Source: Pararhizobium sp. (GTDB lineage: Bacteria; Pseudomonadota; Alphaproteobacteria; Rhizobiales; Rhizobiaceae). Taken from it: a DNA stretch of 64,000 bases. The translations under genes were made by a program, and so were the position numbers. The notes beneath the pieces were generated by a model. It searched no databases. It had not been told where the DNA came from and was given only the letters and a program-made list of their open reading frames with translations. The stretch covers positions 124,001-188,000 of the forward strand of contig JAURWE010000051.1 in NCBI GenBank assembly GCA_030655075.1. Reading direction: 5' to 3'. Of this stretch, positions 40,620-49,600 are shown in pieces. Each line of letters starts with the position of its first letter. The stretch's first letter is position 1.

Positions 40620-41099
40620 CTAGCGTTCGATGCCCGGATCCCGGGCGATCTTGGCGTTGATTTCGGAAATCACCTTCTCGAAATCCTCCGCATGGGAGAA
40701 ATCGCGATAGACCGAGGCGTAGCGCACGAAGGCGACATCATCAAGGCTTTTCAGCGCTTCCAGGACCTGCAGGCCGATCTCTTCGGACTGGATCTCGGTT
40801 TCGCCGGAACTTTCCAGCCGCCGGACGATGCCGGAGACGGCGCGTTCGATGCGGTCACGCTCGATCGGGCGTTTGCGGAGCGCGATTTCAAAGGACCGCT
40901 GCAGTTTTTCCCGGTCGAAAGGCACCTTCCGGCCGGTCTTCTTGATGATCACCAGTTCGCGCAGCTGGATGCGCTCGAAGGTGGTGAAGCGGCCGCCGCA
41001 ATCGGGGCAGATGCGCCGCCGGCGAATGGACGACCCGTCCTCTGCAGGACGGGAATCCTTCACCTGGCTGTCTTCTGATCCGCAATAGGGGCAGCGCAT
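40620..41099 (-). CDS. nrdR: Transcriptional repressor NrdR
   Basis: 159 residues. Zinc ribbon with Cys3, Cys6, Cys31, Cys34 (MRCPYCGSED ... RICPDCGGRFTTFE), followed by an ATP-cone domain (ELVIIKKTGRKVPFDREKLQRSFEIALRKRPI). It represses ribonucleotide reductase operons in response to dATP/ATP. Gene order glyA-nrdR-ribD is conserved in alphaproteobacteria; it lies 15 bases after glyA. Confidence 0.96.
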   Translation of the reverse strand: MRCPYCGSEDSQVKDSRPAEDGSSIRRRRICPDCGGRFTTFERIQLRELVIIKKTGRKVPFDREKLQRSFEIALRKRPIERDRIERAVSGIVRRLESSGETEIQSEEIGLQVLEALKSLDDVAFVRYASVYRDFSHAEDFEKVISEINAKIARDPGIER

Positions 41100-41114
41100 C
41101 CGGTATCCTTGTGT

Positions 41115-42416
41115 TTACAGATACGGGTACATCGGGAAACGGTCCGTCAGCTTGACGACCTTTTCGCGAACGCTGGCTTCGACGGCGGCGTTGCCTTCAT
41201 CGGAGTTGGCAACCTTCAGACCATCTAGAACCTCGACGATGAGATTGCCGATTTCGCGGAATTCGGCTTCCTTGAAACCGCGCGTCGTGCCGGCCGGCGT
41301 GCCGAGACGGACGCCTGAGGTGACGAAGGGCTTTTCCGGATCGAAGGGGATGCCGTTCTTGTTGCAGGTGATGTAGGCGCGGCCGAGCGCTGCTTCCGCC
41401 CGCTTGCCGGTGGCGTTCTTCTTGCGAAGGTCGACCAGCATCAGGTGGTTGTCGGTGCCGCCCGACACGATGTCGAGGCCGCCGGCCACCAGCGTTTCCG
41501 ACAGCGCCTTGGCGTTCTTAACGATCTGGGCGGCGTAATCCTGGAAGCCCGGCTGCAGCGCTTCACCGAAGGCGACGGCCTTGGCGGCGATGACGTGCAT
41601 GAGCGGGCCGCCCTGCAGGCCGGGGAAAACAGCCGAGTTGAACTTCTTGGCCAGATCCTCGTCATTGGTGAGGATCATGCCGCCGCGCGGGCCGCGCAGC
41701 GACTTGTGCGTGGTGGTCGTGGCCACGTGGCAATGGGGGAATGGCGACGGGTGCTGGTTGCCGGCAACCAGGCCTGCAATATGGGCCATGTCGACCATCA
41801 GCCAGGCGCCGATCTCGTCGGCGATCTCGCGGAAACGCTTCCAGTCCCAGATGCGGGAATAAGCGGTGCCGCCGGCGATGATCAGCTTCGGCTTGTGCTT
41901 GCGGGCGCTTTCGGCAACGGCATCCATGTCGAGCAGGTTGTCGCCTTCGCGCACGCCGTAGGAGATGACGTTGAACCATTTTCCGGACATGTTGACCGGG
42001 GAGCCGTGCGTCAGGTGACCGCCGGAATTGAGGTCGAGGCCCATGAACGTGTCGCCCGGCTGCAAGAGCGCCAGGAACACGGCCTGGTTCATCTGCGAAC
42101 CGGAATTCGGCTGGACGTTGGCGAAGTTGACGCCGAACAGTTTCTTGGCGCGCTCGATGGCGAGCTCTTCGGCAATGTCGACGAACTGGCAGCCGCCGTA
42201 ATAGCGCTTGCCGGGATACCCCTCGGCATATTTGTTGGTCATGATCGAGCCCTGCGCTTCGAGAACGGCGCGGGAGACGATATTTTCCGATGCGATCAGC
42301 TCGATCTCATGGCGCTGGCGGCCAAGTTCCTTTTCGATCGAGCCGAAAATATCCGGATCGCTGTCGGCAAGGGAACGGCTGAAGAAAATTTCACTGGCTG
42401 TCGAAGAACTCGTCAT
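41115..42416 (-). CDS. glyA: Serine hydroxymethyltransferase
   Basis: 433 residues from the ATG at 42416 (AGGAG upstream). PLP-lysine motif VVTTTTHKSLRGPRGG, substrate motifs KYAEGYPGKRYYGGC and NFANVQPNSGSQMN, and C-terminal TSGVRLGTPAGTTRGF. It interconverts serine and glycine and supplies one-carbon units through tetrahydrofolate in the cytosol. First gene of the glyA-nrdR-ribD-ribE run. Confidence 0.97.
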   Translation of the reverse strand: MTSSSTASEIFFSRSLADSDPDIFGSIEKELGRQRHEIELIASENIVSRAVLEAQGSIMTNKYAEGYPGKRYYGGCQFVDIAEELAIERAKKLFGVNFANVQPNSGSQMNQAVFLALLQPGDTFMGLDLNSGGHLTHGSPVNMSGKWFNVISYGVREGDNLLDMDAVAESARKHKPKLIIAGGTAYSRIWDWKRFREIADEIGAWLMVDMAHIAGLVAGNQHPSPFPHCHVATTTTHKSLRGPRGGMILTNDEDLAKKFNSAVFPGLQGGPLMHVIAAKAVAFGEALQPGFQDYAAQIVKNAKALSETLVAGGLDIVSGGTDNHLMLVDLRKKNATGKRAEAALGRAYITCNKNGIPFDPEKPFVTSGVRLGTPAGTTRGFKEAEFREIGNLIVEVLDGLKVANSDEGNAAVEASVREKVVKLTDRFPMYPYL

Positions 42417-42519
42417 CCTCAAAGGCTCCTGTAAGGCGATGGCGTGGTCTTATCGTCCTCGCACGGCAAGGGCAATATCCGCTGTGCGGTTTGCGCCATT
42501 TCCATCCTCTTTACGCACC

Positions 42520-42553
42520 AAAAAACGGCAGCCCCGCGAAGGGCTGCCGTTTT
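42520..42553 (-). terminator. Terminator of the L,D-transpeptidase gene
   Basis: AAAACGGCAGCCC-CGCGAA-GGGCTGCCGTTTT, a perfect 13-bp stem. On the minus strand it ends in a run of T, 35 bases past the transpeptidase stop, and separates it from glyA. Confidence 0.88.
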
Positions 42554-42587
42554 AAATGCGTCATCGAACCTGCGCGGTCGCCGCCGC

Positions 42588-43913
42588 TTATTGCGGCAGC
42601 GCATCCTGATCGACGGCACCGGCAGACTGTTCGACACCGTAGGGCGTCTGCAGGGCCAATTCGGTCGCGCCGTCGCGCTGATAGATGTCGTCGCGGAACT
42701 GGACGACGCCGTCCTTGGCTGACCAGGCGGTGATGTAAGTGAAGAAGACAGGCACTTCTTCGGCCAGCTGGATCGGCGTGTTGACGCCGGTCTTGATCGT
42801 CGCCTCGATCTGCTGGCGGGCCCAGCCGGGGGTTTCCTTGAGCAGCCAGGTCGACAGGTCGCGGACGTTCTGGACGCGCACGCAGCCCGACGATTCAAAC
42901 CGCATCAGCTTGTTGAACAGGCCCTGCGTCGGCGTGTCGTGCATATAGACCGCATGTTCGTTGTGGAAGTTGATCTTGGTCGACGACATGGCGTTGATCT
43001 TGCCGGGGTCCTGACGGAACATCAGGTTCGGCGCCTTTTCGGCATTCCAGTCGATGGTCTCAGGCGAAACCTCGCCGCCATTGCCATCGATCAGGCGGAT
43101 GGCGTTGCGCTCCAGATAGGTCGGGTCCTTGCGCATCAGCGGCATGATATCCTTCTGGATGATCGAGCGCGGCGCGGTCCAGTACGGGTTGAGGATGACC
43201 TCGTAGATTTTTGAATTGAGGATCGGCGACTGGCGGTCGATCTTGCCGACGATGGCGGTGTGGCGGTTGGCAACGCGGCCATTCTCGACGGCTTCGATAT
43301 AGGCGGCCGGAATATTGACCATGACATAGCGGCGGCCGAGATCGCCGGACATCGACTGCAGGCGCACGAGATTGGTCTGCAATTGGCCGAGGCGGGTGTC
43401 GGCGGGAACGTTCAGCGCCTTCAGGCTGTACTGGCCGAGAACACCATCCGGCGGCAGGCCGTGGCGGGCCTGGAAGCGCTTGACGGCGCCGTCGACATAG
43501 GAATCGAACGCGCTGGAGACGCCGGCCGAGCGCGGCAGGTCGCCGGAAATTATCAGGCGCTGGCGCAGCTGCTGTACGGACGGATCGGACACGCCGAGTT
43601 CGAGCTTGAGCTGGGTGTCGACCTGCGGCCAGCCGCCACTGGAGACGATGCCCTGATAGTCCATGATCGCCTGCTGCACGTGGGCAATCGTGCCGGCGCC
43701 GAAGGTCGGGTTGTTGGAGACAGTCGCCGTGTCGGTGCGCGAGGCCTCTGCATCGAACTGGTCATCCCAGGCACCGCGGCGCGGCGCATTGATGATATCG
43801 TCGAGGGCCGACTGGGCGGCAGCCGTTCCGGCAAAGGCAGCGACACCGGCGGTGGCTGCCGAGCGCAGGAAGGCGCGGCGCGAATATGCATCAATTCCGA
43901 TAATTTTCGACAT
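42588..43913 (-). CDS. ldtP: L,D-transpeptidase, YcbB-like (LdtP type)
   Basis: 441 residues from Met at 43913. Twin-arginine-type signal SRRAFLRSAATAGVAAFAG (11-29) ending AAAQ. A peptidoglycan-binding domain about 110-165 (VDGAVKRFQARHGLPPDGVLGQYSLKALN), then a YkuD catalytic domain about 195-365 with His325 in VYMHDTP and catalytic Cys344 in SSGCVRVQN. It crosslinks peptidoglycan (3-3 links) or attaches proteins in the periplasm. Family partner LdtR is encoded nearby at 45378-45887; in Liberibacter LdtR activates ldtP. The symbol follows that precedent and is tentative. Confidence 0.88.
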   Translation of the reverse strand: MSKIIGIDAYSRRAFLRSAATAGVAAFAGTAAAQSALDDIINAPRRGAWDDQFDAEASRTDTATVSNNPTFGAGTIAHVQQAIMDYQGIVSSGGWPQVDTQLKLELGVSDPSVQQLRQRLIISGDLPRSAGVSSAFDSYVDGAVKRFQARHGLPPDGVLGQYSLKALNVPADTRLGQLQTNLVRLQSMSGDLGRRYVMVNIPAAYIEAVENGRVANRHTAIVGKIDRQSPILNSKIYEVILNPYWTAPRSIIQKDIMPLMRKDPTYLERNAIRLIDGNGGEVSPETIDWNAEKAPNLMFRQDPGKINAMSSTKINFHNEHAVYMHDTPTQGLFNKLMRFESSGCVRVQNVRDLSTWLLKETPGWARQQIEATIKTGVNTPIQLAEEVPVFFTYITAWSAKDGVVQFRDDIYQRDGATELALQTPYGVEQSAGAVDQDALPQ

Positions 43914-44647
43914 TTTTCCTACCATTACCTCATGCAAAGGGACATCGCCGTGACCGGTGTCCTATCATCATCATGGTTAACAAACGGCAACCACTGCCCT
44001 GCCCTATACCCCCAAACGCCTTTTCGCACTTCACAAAACCGGGAGCAGATTGCAATGCAGCGAAACGATCTGGGAGATTGATGCCGGCGCAGCCAGCCCG
44101 ACGCAAACCGTTTGCGTTCCTGCCACTGTCGCTGTCACAGCAATATGGCCAATTCGTGGTGTGGCGGGGATTGGACTGTGAAGGCGGGCGTGGAAACGGG
44201 AAACCCGGACTGCAATGACCTCAGGTTTTAGATCCACCAAAAGACGGAGCCTCTTCGCGCCCCAAACTGCAGCTCACCTTGCGATACGCAACTCAGGATA
44301 CGTAGGTCGGCAATGATCCAATTTCTTGAAGAGGCTTACGAAGTTTCTGTTCGCCAGTCGAAGGGCTCAAGTTCAACAAGAGCGACAAACGATACCGAAC
44401 CATAATTGCATTGTACGCTACCGTTATGGGCCACTCTGACTGTTTCTCCTCATGCCCACTCTCTCACAACCCACAAACTATTTTGCGGGTTTTCTGCCAG
44501 ACAAAAATCGCATTTTTCTAAATGAAATTTGGCGCGAAAGGCTCTCAGAGGCACATTTCTCTGAGCCAAAATATATATTTTTCAAACTCTTGCGGGGTGC
44601 GTCGAACGCGTGCATATGCCCCTCGTCTAACGTCGAGAAGAACTGAA
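43914..44647. other. Gene-poor intergenic stretch upstream of ldtP
   Basis: 734 bases without a convincing gene; open frames are short and lack ribosome sites. It should contain the ldtP promoter at its left end (GTTAACCATGATGATGATAG on the minus strand). An imperfect hairpin at 44540-44567 (GGCTC-TC-AGAG ... CTCTGAGCC) stands in AT-rich sequence just ahead of the RMF-like gene. Base composition is more AT-rich than the flanks toward the right end. Confidence 0.5.
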
Positions 44648-44803
44648 ATGGATGGCTTTGAAGAAGGTATTCTGGCCGCATGCGCCGGTGAACCACGGAC
44701 TGCAAACCCTTACGCCCTTGGAAGCGAAAAGTGGGAACGATGGAACGCGGGCTACGAGTCGGTCGAAGCCATGGATGAAGACGGCGAACTGCTCGACGAC
44801 TGA
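44648..44803 (+). CDS. RMF-like small protein (ribosome modulation factor fold), 51 residues
   Basis: MDGFEEGILAACAGEPRTANPY...SEKWERWNAGYESVEAMDEDGE. The spacing G...A..AG.....NPY........W..G(W/Y) matches the RMF/CrpP-like family (E. coli RMF: RGYQAGIAGR..CPY......W..GW). By family such proteins dimerise ribosomes in stationary phase, but many alphaproteobacterial homologs are uncharacterised. GAGAAG lies nine bases before the ATG; an upstream ATG at 44522 gives an unrelated leader. Acidic C-terminus (DEDGELLDD) contrasts with basic E. coli RMF, so rRNA binding is doubtful. Confidence 0.6.
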   Translation: MDGFEEGILAACAGEPRTANPYALGSEKWERWNAGYESVEAMDEDGELLDD

Positions 44804-44841
44804 TCGCAGCATTCGAACCGCCACGTCTGTTCGTGGCGGGC

Positions 44842-45039
44842 TTACTTGTTCTTCGTTATGGAAGCGGACGCTTCAGGCAACCCCTTCCACCAGTGGATAA
44901 CCTGACCGGGTCCATAAACCGCGGCCAATGCCACCAGTACCGCCGAAAAGATCAACAAGCTCACAACGGCAAAGCGCCCAACGGCGGAAGCCTTGAAGCC
45001 GAGTATCTCGAGTGTGAGGGAATCTTTGGGATCTTCCAT
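44842..45039 (-). CDS. Small single-pass membrane protein, unknown function
   Basis: 65 residues from the ATG at 45039 (AAAGGTG upstream). MEDPKDSLTLEILGFKASAVGRFAVVSLLIFSAVL... soluble N-terminus, one hydrophobic helix about 22-43, then a tail GQVIHWWKGLPEASASITKNK. No family recognised. It is convergent with the RMF-like gene, in the small-gene stretch between ldtP and ldtR. Coding bias looks acceptable, but independent support is thin. Confidence 0.5.
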   Translation of the reverse strand: MEDPKDSLTLEILGFKASAVGRFAVVSLLIFSAVLVALAAVYGPGQVIHWWKGLPEASASITKNK

Positions 45040-45377
45040 GGGCGCACCTTTGCTTAAAAAACAATTGGTGCTGCTCCCTGCTCCGCAGCAGGTACTGATT
45101 CGGGTTAACAAGCAAGGGCTGTTCTGTATCAACCTCGTCAACGCCCCTCAAATTGGGGATGCCCTGGGGACGAGTGGAACAACGGCTGACTAAAAAAACC
45201 ATCAGAGTGACTGGCTAACCTCGTCTCTAACGGCTCGGGGACCGGAGCAGCGTGTCTCCGGCTAGAACGTAAATAGCACGCCAACGGGCGCAACGTAGTG
45301 CATTTTTATGCCCCGTTGCGACCCGTCGTTCTAATTAGAAATTTCTACTTTAATAACTAAATCAATATTTTACTATA
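45040..45377. other. Intergenic stretch downstream of ldtR
   Basis: 338 bases with no gene seen. It has a hairpin-capable pair GGGCGCAACG (45288-45297) and CGTTGCGACCC (45320-45330) and an unusually AT-rich end at 45335-45375 next to the ldtR stop. No T-run typical of an intrinsic terminator was found for ldtR. Confidence 0.4.
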
Positions 45378-45887
45378 TTACAGCCGATACATGATGCTGT
45401 CGTTCCAGAAGCGGTCCAGGCGCTGGAGCAGTTTGTTCATCTGGCCGAATTCGTCGCTGCCGATGCCGCCGACTTTCTGGATGGAGCCGATGTGGCGCTC
45501 GTAGAGTTTTGCCACCGTTTCGGCGACGTCCTGGCCGTCGTCCGTCAGGCTGATGCGGACCGAGCGGCGGTCGATGCGCGAGCGCTGGTGGTTGATGAAG
45601 CCGAGATCAACCAGCTTTTTAACATTGTAGGATACGTTGGAGCCGAGGTAATAGCCGCGCGAGCGCAGTTCGCCGGCCGTCAGTTCGGAATTGCCGATGT
45701 TGAAGAGCAGGAGTGCCTGGACTGCGTTGATGTCGCTGCGGCCCTTGCGGTCGAATTCGTCCTTGATGACGTCGAGCAGGCGGCGGTGCAGACGTTCGAC
45801 GAGGTGAAGGGATTCCATGTAGAGCGAACGGATCGCGTCTTCCTGGGGATCGGCGACAACGGCCTGGACTTTGAGTTTCGTGTTCAT
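45378..45887 (-). CDS. ldtR: MarR-family transcriptional regulator LdtR
   Basis: 169 residues. MarR winged helix about 50-130: RSDINAVQALLLFNIGNSELTAGELRSRGYYLGSNVSYNVKKLVDLGFINHQRSRIDRRSVRISLTDDG, with the RGYYLGSNVSYNVKKL recognition helix characteristic of the LdtR group in Rhizobiales and Liberibacter. In Liberibacter it activates an L,D-transpeptidase gene and osmotic tolerance. The transpeptidase gene at 42588 fits as a target, although 1.4 kb of other sequence lies between them. Confidence 0.88.
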   Translation of the reverse strand: MNTKLKVQAVVADPQEDAIRSLYMESLHLVERLHRRLLDVIKDEFDRKGRSDINAVQALLLFNIGNSELTAGELRSRGYYLGSNVSYNVKKLVDLGFINHQRSRIDRRSVRISLTDDGQDVAETVAKLYERHIGSIQKVGGIGSDEFGQMNKLLQRLDRFWNDSIMYRL

Positions 45888-46018
45888 GATAACTGCCTCA
45901 CTGTTTTGGGTGGCGGTTTTTGTTTTCTTCCCGCCTTGAGTGAGACCCTATCGAATACGTCTAAAATTCTACTTAAACTGCAGGCTTAACAGCACCTTAC
46001 CGCCAGAGCACATGTGTT

Positions 46019-46453
46019 TCAGGGTAAATCAACTGTTACGGCAGAGGCCCGCCGGTAGCGCTGATAGAAGAGAACGGCGCGAAACAGCAGGAAGGTGCAG
46101 GCGACCGATACGTGCAGGAGCACGATGACCGGGCGGGCGCCGAAGATGGCCGGATACCACTCGTACATGGCGATCTCGACGCCGGCCGCCAGCACCCAGA
46201 CGACCGGCCCCCAGGAGACGGTGAGCCAAAGGCCGACCGCCGCCACGGGGAAGATGACGGCGAGCGTCGTCGCGGCCGCTTTCCAGGCGAGCGGCAGAAG
46301 ATCGAACCGCCCCTGCCCGCTCAGCGAGAAGCCGACCAGCATGCCCCAGTAGTTGAGCCCGGCCCACAGGCAGCAGGCGCCGACGAGCTTTAAAAACAGC
46401 CCGTAGAGGATTTCGGTGAGGGTCAGTTTCGGTTTTACAGAATCAGGCGCCAT
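46019..46453 (-). CDS. DUF6163-type membrane protein
   Basis: 144 residues from Met at 46453. Four hydrophobic helices (about 14-42, 57-76, 80-98, 106-128) with the stretch YGLFLKLVGACCLWAGLNYWGMLVG and IAMYEWYPAIFG. It corresponds to a conserved uncharacterised rhizobial membrane protein located beside ldtR and hemB. Function unknown. Long upstream in-frame extension overlaps hemB antisense and is not coding. Confidence 0.7.
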   Translation of the reverse strand: MAPDSVKPKLTLTEILYGLFLKLVGACCLWAGLNYWGMLVGFSLSGQGRFDLLPLAWKAAATTLAVIFPVAAVGLWLTVSWGPVVWVLAAGVEIAMYEWYPAIFGARPVIVLLHVSVACTFLLFRAVLFYQRYRRASAVTVDLP

Positions 46454-46580
46454 GGATTTCACGATACAGAGGCTTGCGCCCAGCCACCAGTCTGCCCGCG
46501 TGTCCTGGCGCCGCAGGTTTGATTTGGCTCCGGCGCATGGTAGAGACGGCTCTTCAGATCGACCGACCCAATGGTGCACC

Positions 46581-47600
<1,020 letters not shown>

Positions 47601-47746
47601 TGGGCAAGAAGCCATTTGCTCCGGCAACCGAATCCACCCGCTGGGACGCCACTCGATAGCGGGTGTATCCGGCTGACGGATACCCACATTGTTTTTCCCC
47701 CTGCCCGCTCCCATATCATCTTCACGAGACTGAAAGGAGCACGTCC

Positions 47747-48211
47747 ATGAGCATCAACACGACCGACACGAACGTTCCGAGCCAGGATTGGCGGGCCTAT
47801 CAGGGCGTGCTCAGCCGCAGGCTGTTTGCGTTTCTGATCGATTACGCGATCGTCGCGCTGCTGTGGATTCCCGCCGCCATCGCCGTGTTCTTTCTGGGTA
47901 TCCTGACGTTCGGGCTCGGTTTCATGCTCTACCCGGCGCTGTTTGCCATTGTCGCCATGCTCTATTTCGGCCTGACAGTCGGCGGCCGCAAGCAGGCGTC
48001 GCCGGGCATGAGCGTCATGGGCATCGCGGTTGCGCGCACCGACGGGCGTCCGGTGGACTTTCTCACCGCCATCGTGCATCTGGTGATCTTCTGGATCGCC
48101 AATGTCATGCTGACGCCGTTCATCGTGCTGATCGGCCTGTTCACCGATCGCAGCCGCCTGCTGCACGATCTGTTGATCGGCACGGTGACGGTTCGCACCG
48201 ACCTGCGCTGA
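47747..48211 (+). CDS. RDD-family membrane protein
   Basis: 154 residues from the ATG at 47747 (AAAGGAGC upstream). RDD signature: SRRLFAFLIDYAIVALLWIP, then ASPGMSVMGIAVARTDGRPVDFLTAIVHLVIFW, with the family Arg/Asp positions in R-x-FAFLID and the C-terminal DRSRLLHDLLIGT. Three membrane helices. Function unknown; the hemB-RDD-bpt order recurs in rhizobia. An imperfect hairpin follows. Confidence 0.88.
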   Translation: MSINTTDTNVPSQDWRAYQGVLSRRLFAFLIDYAIVALLWIPAAIAVFFLGILTFGLGFMLYPALFAIVAMLYFGLTVGGRKQASPGMSVMGIAVARTDGRPVDFLTAIVHLVIFWIANVMLTPFIVLIGLFTDRSRLLHDLLIGTVTVRTDLR

Positions 48212-48236
48212 CAGCCATTTTCAACCACCCTCCTCA

Positions 48237-48264
48237 AACGCCGCTGCCTTAACCCGGCGGCGTT
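48237..48264. terminator. Hairpin after the RDD gene, weak terminator
   Basis: AACGCCGC pairs with GCGGCGTT across a 12-base loop, but there is no T-run, so intrinsic termination would be inefficient. Confidence 0.3.
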
Positions 48265-48404
48265 CAGCGGTCCTGTGCACCAAAGTCTGGTGACATCAGC
48301 GCCATATGCGCCTGTGAGGTTGACCTTTTATATTCTTCCGCCATGCTGGACCCGAAGCGTTTCCGCAAACAATCCCTGACGAGAATGAGCGCCCGACCCG
48401 ACAG

Positions 48405-49175
48405 ATGAACACGCAAACCACGCCGTCACCGCAATTCTACCTGACCGCACCGGCGACGTGTCCCTATCTGCCGCAGGAAATGGAACGCAAGGTCTTTACC
48501 CATCTGGTCGGTGATCGCGCCCCCGAACTCAACGATCTCCTGACACAGGGCGGCTTCCGCCGTTCGCAGAACATCGCCTACCGGCCGGCCTGCGAGAGCT
48601 GTCGCGCCTGCATTTCCGTGCGCATCATCGTCGGCGAGTTCCAGCCGACGCGCTCGATGCGGCGGGTTCAGGCTTTTAACCGCGATATCGTCACGGCCGA
48701 ATATCCGGCCGAACCATCGAGCGAGCAATATACGCTGTTCCGCAAATATCTCGATCATCGCCATCGCAAGGGCGGGATGTCTGACATGTCCGTGCTCGAC
48801 TACGCGATGATGGTGGAGGACACCCACGTCAACACCAAGATCATCGAATACCGGCTGCGCGTCGAAGGGGCAGGCATTTCCGAACAGGCCAAGGGGCCGC
48901 TGATCGCCGCAGCGCTGAGCGACACGATGAGCGACGGCCTGTCGATGGTCTACTCTTTCTTCGACCCGCAGCAGATGGACCGCTCGCTCGGCACCTACAT
49001 GATCCTCGACCACATCCGCCGCGCCCAGGCACGCGGCCTGCCGCATGTCTATCTCGGGTACTGGGTGAAGGGCTCGCGCAAGATGGACTACAAGACCCGC
49101 TTCCTGCCGCAGGAGCATCTGATGGCACGCGGCTGGGAACGGTACGAGGCGTCAGAGCAAGAGCAGCAGGGCTAG
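48405..49175 (+). CDS. bpt: Leucyl-tRNA--protein transferase, Bpt type (arginyltransferase-like)
   Basis: 256 residues, typical of alphaproteobacterial Ate1/Bpt proteins. N-terminal cysteine module FYLTAPATCPYLP and CESCRACISVRI, then FRKYLDHRHRKGGM, and the C-terminal GNAT-like half with GLSMVYSFFDP, LGTYMILDHIRRAQARGLPHVYLGYWVKGS and MDYKTRFLPQE. It attaches leucine (or arginine) to N-terminal Asp/Glu of proteins, marking them for ClpSAP degradation (N-degron pathway). Start ATG fits the family opening. Confidence 0.93.
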   Translation: MNTQTTPSPQFYLTAPATCPYLPQEMERKVFTHLVGDRAPELNDLLTQGGFRRSQNIAYRPACESCRACISVRIIVGEFQPTRSMRRVQAFNRDIVTAEYPAEPSSEQYTLFRKYLDHRHRKGGMSDMSVLDYAMMVEDTHVNTKIIEYRLRVEGAGISEQAKGPLIAAALSDTMSDGLSMVYSFFDPQQMDRSLGTYMILDHIRRAQARGLPHVYLGYWVKGSRKMDYKTRFLPQEHLMARGWERYEASEQEQQG

Positions 49176-49216
49176 CTTTTAAGCGCCGGCAATCGGGCGC
49201 CCGGCACACCTCAAGA

Positions 49217-49246
49217 TTGCGCTTAATAACGTCATACGTGTATTGT
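49217..49246 (+). promoter_or_regulatory. Candidate promoter/operator of the AbrB-type antitoxin gene
   Basis: TTGCGC, 18-base spacer, TATTGT. The spacer contains the small dyad ACGT-CAT-ACGT (49229-49239), a plausible site for self-repression by an AbrB-fold protein. Confidence 0.35.
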
Positions 49247-49272
49247 AGGCTCTGATCATTCGGAGCAAAACC

Positions 49273-49494
49273 ATGAAGGTCACCATTCGGAATATCGGCG
49301 GTTCCAAAGGCGTCAATATTCCCACTCAGCTGTTGAATGAGGTCGGCGTGACCGTTGGCGACCGGCTGACGGTCGCGATCGAGAATGGCGCCATAACGAT
49401 GCGGCCCGTAGATGAAACGTTTGAACGGCTGGAAGCGGCGCGTTTCGCAATGGACAAGTACAAGGTGGCGCTGAAAAAGCTTGCAGACAGCTGA
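49273..49494 (+). CDS. AbrB/MazE-type antitoxin without an adjacent toxin
   Basis: 73 residues. SpoVT/AbrB swapped-hairpin fold at 1-47: MKVTIRNIGGSKGVNIPTQLLNEVGVTVGDRLTVAIENGAITMRP, followed by a short helical tail that in MazE binds the toxin. It has its own ribosome site (CGGAGC) and a dyad upstream. Only about 100 bases separate it from the convergent parC stop, with no MazF, Fic or PIN domain. It is thus an orphan, either a relic of a toxin-antitoxin pair or a stand-alone regulator. Confidence 0.82.
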   Translation: MKVTIRNIGGSKGVNIPTQLLNEVGVTVGDRLTVAIENGAITMRPVDETFERLEAARFAMDKYKVALKKLADS

Positions 49495-49600
49495 GCGGGC
49501 GTGATGGTGGCAATGACCTATGCCGCTCAATCCGCATCCTTGCGGTTCGCGCGAATACTCCGTCGCATTTTGCGGCCTGCCGGTAAGCCCAAACTCACCC

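Noticed and set aside
44031..44240. 69-codon minus-strand frame upstream of ldtP
   Set aside because: No ribosome site, no family, and codon use unlike neighbouring genes.
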